5,229 nt of DNA from an uncultured Clostridia bacterium (GTDB lineage: Bacteria > Bacillota > Clostridia > Oscillospirales > CAG-272), in assembly GCA_937934385.1 (NCBI GenBank), contig CALGZV010000227.1, positions 1 through 5,229 on the forward strand. Reading direction: 5' to 3'. Below are positions 5,087 through 5,229 of this stretch, in pieces. A program made the translations under genes and the position numbers. Under the pieces are notes generated by a model that was given only the letters and a program-made list of their open reading frames with translations, ran no database searches and was not told the DNA's origin. Position 1 is the first letter of the stretch. Each line of letters opens with the position of its first letter.

Positions 5087-5229
5087 TTAAATACCCCTAT
5101 ATTCAAGCATACCCGGCGCTGTCTGCACCCATCCCTGCGGAAGTGTAATTTCTGTTTTTATCTCTCCGGAGGCTTCTTTTGTATGGCAGATTCCGATATC
5201 GCCGTGCGGCGTAGGATATACTCCACACA
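5087..5229 (-). CDS. C-terminal fragment, possibly GH78-like alpha-L-rhamnosidase
   Basis: The minus strand is open from the right edge (first full codon at 5227) to TAA at 5089-5087, giving 46 residues. It includes GVYPTPHGDIGICHTKE, then ITLPQGWVQTAPGMLEYRGI. A small all-beta ending with the pattern PTPhG-x-I-x-V, a charged turn and a LPxG strand resembles the C-terminal beta-sandwich of GH78 alpha-L-rhamnosidases, which remove rhamnose from plant polysaccharides. The catalytic domain lies outside the window, so this is family resemblance by eye only. Another beta-sandwich-ended glycosidase is possible. That the frame is coding is well supported, since a good terminator follows (4955-4995). 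Confidence 0.5.
   Translation of the reverse strand, partial: CGVYPTPHGDIGICHTKEASGEIKTEITLPQGWVQTAPGMLEYRGI

Overview
The window looks like chromosomal DNA of a spore-forming, plant-fibre- or gut-associated Clostridia member, probably in or near Ruminococcus/Oscillospiraceae. This is inferred from three things seen together: spoVA sporulation genes, a secreted protein with a cohesin-like domain and a type I dockerin, and BspA-type leucine-rich repeats (LRRs). Intergenic DNA is very AT-rich, coding DNA is moderate in GC, and both clear promoters have the vegetative sigma-A form. No rRNA, tRNA, CRISPR array or intact mobile element was seen.

Left part (1-2143). The first 26 codons of a UDP-GlcNAc 2-epimerase (wecB/mnaA type) run off the left edge on the minus strand, behind a near-consensus sigma-A promoter at 154-182. 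A 339-bp AT-rich divergent region with several small TTGTA/TACAA palindromes separates it from spoVAD (418-1443) and spoVAE (1608-1961) on the plus strand. These encode parts of the SpoVA channel that moves Ca-dipicolinate into the forespore. spoVAC, the usual gene upstream of spoVAD, is absent here, and a 164-bp gap with a hairpin separates the two genes. A 21-bp-stem terminator (2098-2143) closes this unit.

Middle part (1965-2325). The minus strand carries a 36-codon relic resembling the C-terminal end of a multidrug (MATE-like) transporter, followed to the right by about 180 bp of unassigned DNA.

Right part (2326-5229, all minus strand). A 613-residue secreted protein (2983-4824) runs signal peptide, cohesin-like domain, ten 23-residue LRRs, a Cys/His-rich segment, then a C-terminal dockerin. 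It has its own sigma-A promoter. Downstream of it, 88 bp away, lies a small membrane-anchored LRR gene broken by a single-base frameshift. Upstream, beyond a hairpin terminator, is the 3' end of a gene that may encode a GH78-like alpha-L-rhamnosidase.

The two halves converge on the terminator near 2100 and have no evident functional link: one half is sporulation, the other extracellular or surface protein assembly. The most noteworthy item is the protein with a cohesin-like domain at one end and a dockerin at the other, joined by a BspA-type LRR array. This could make it an adaptor in a cellulosome-like or surface complex.
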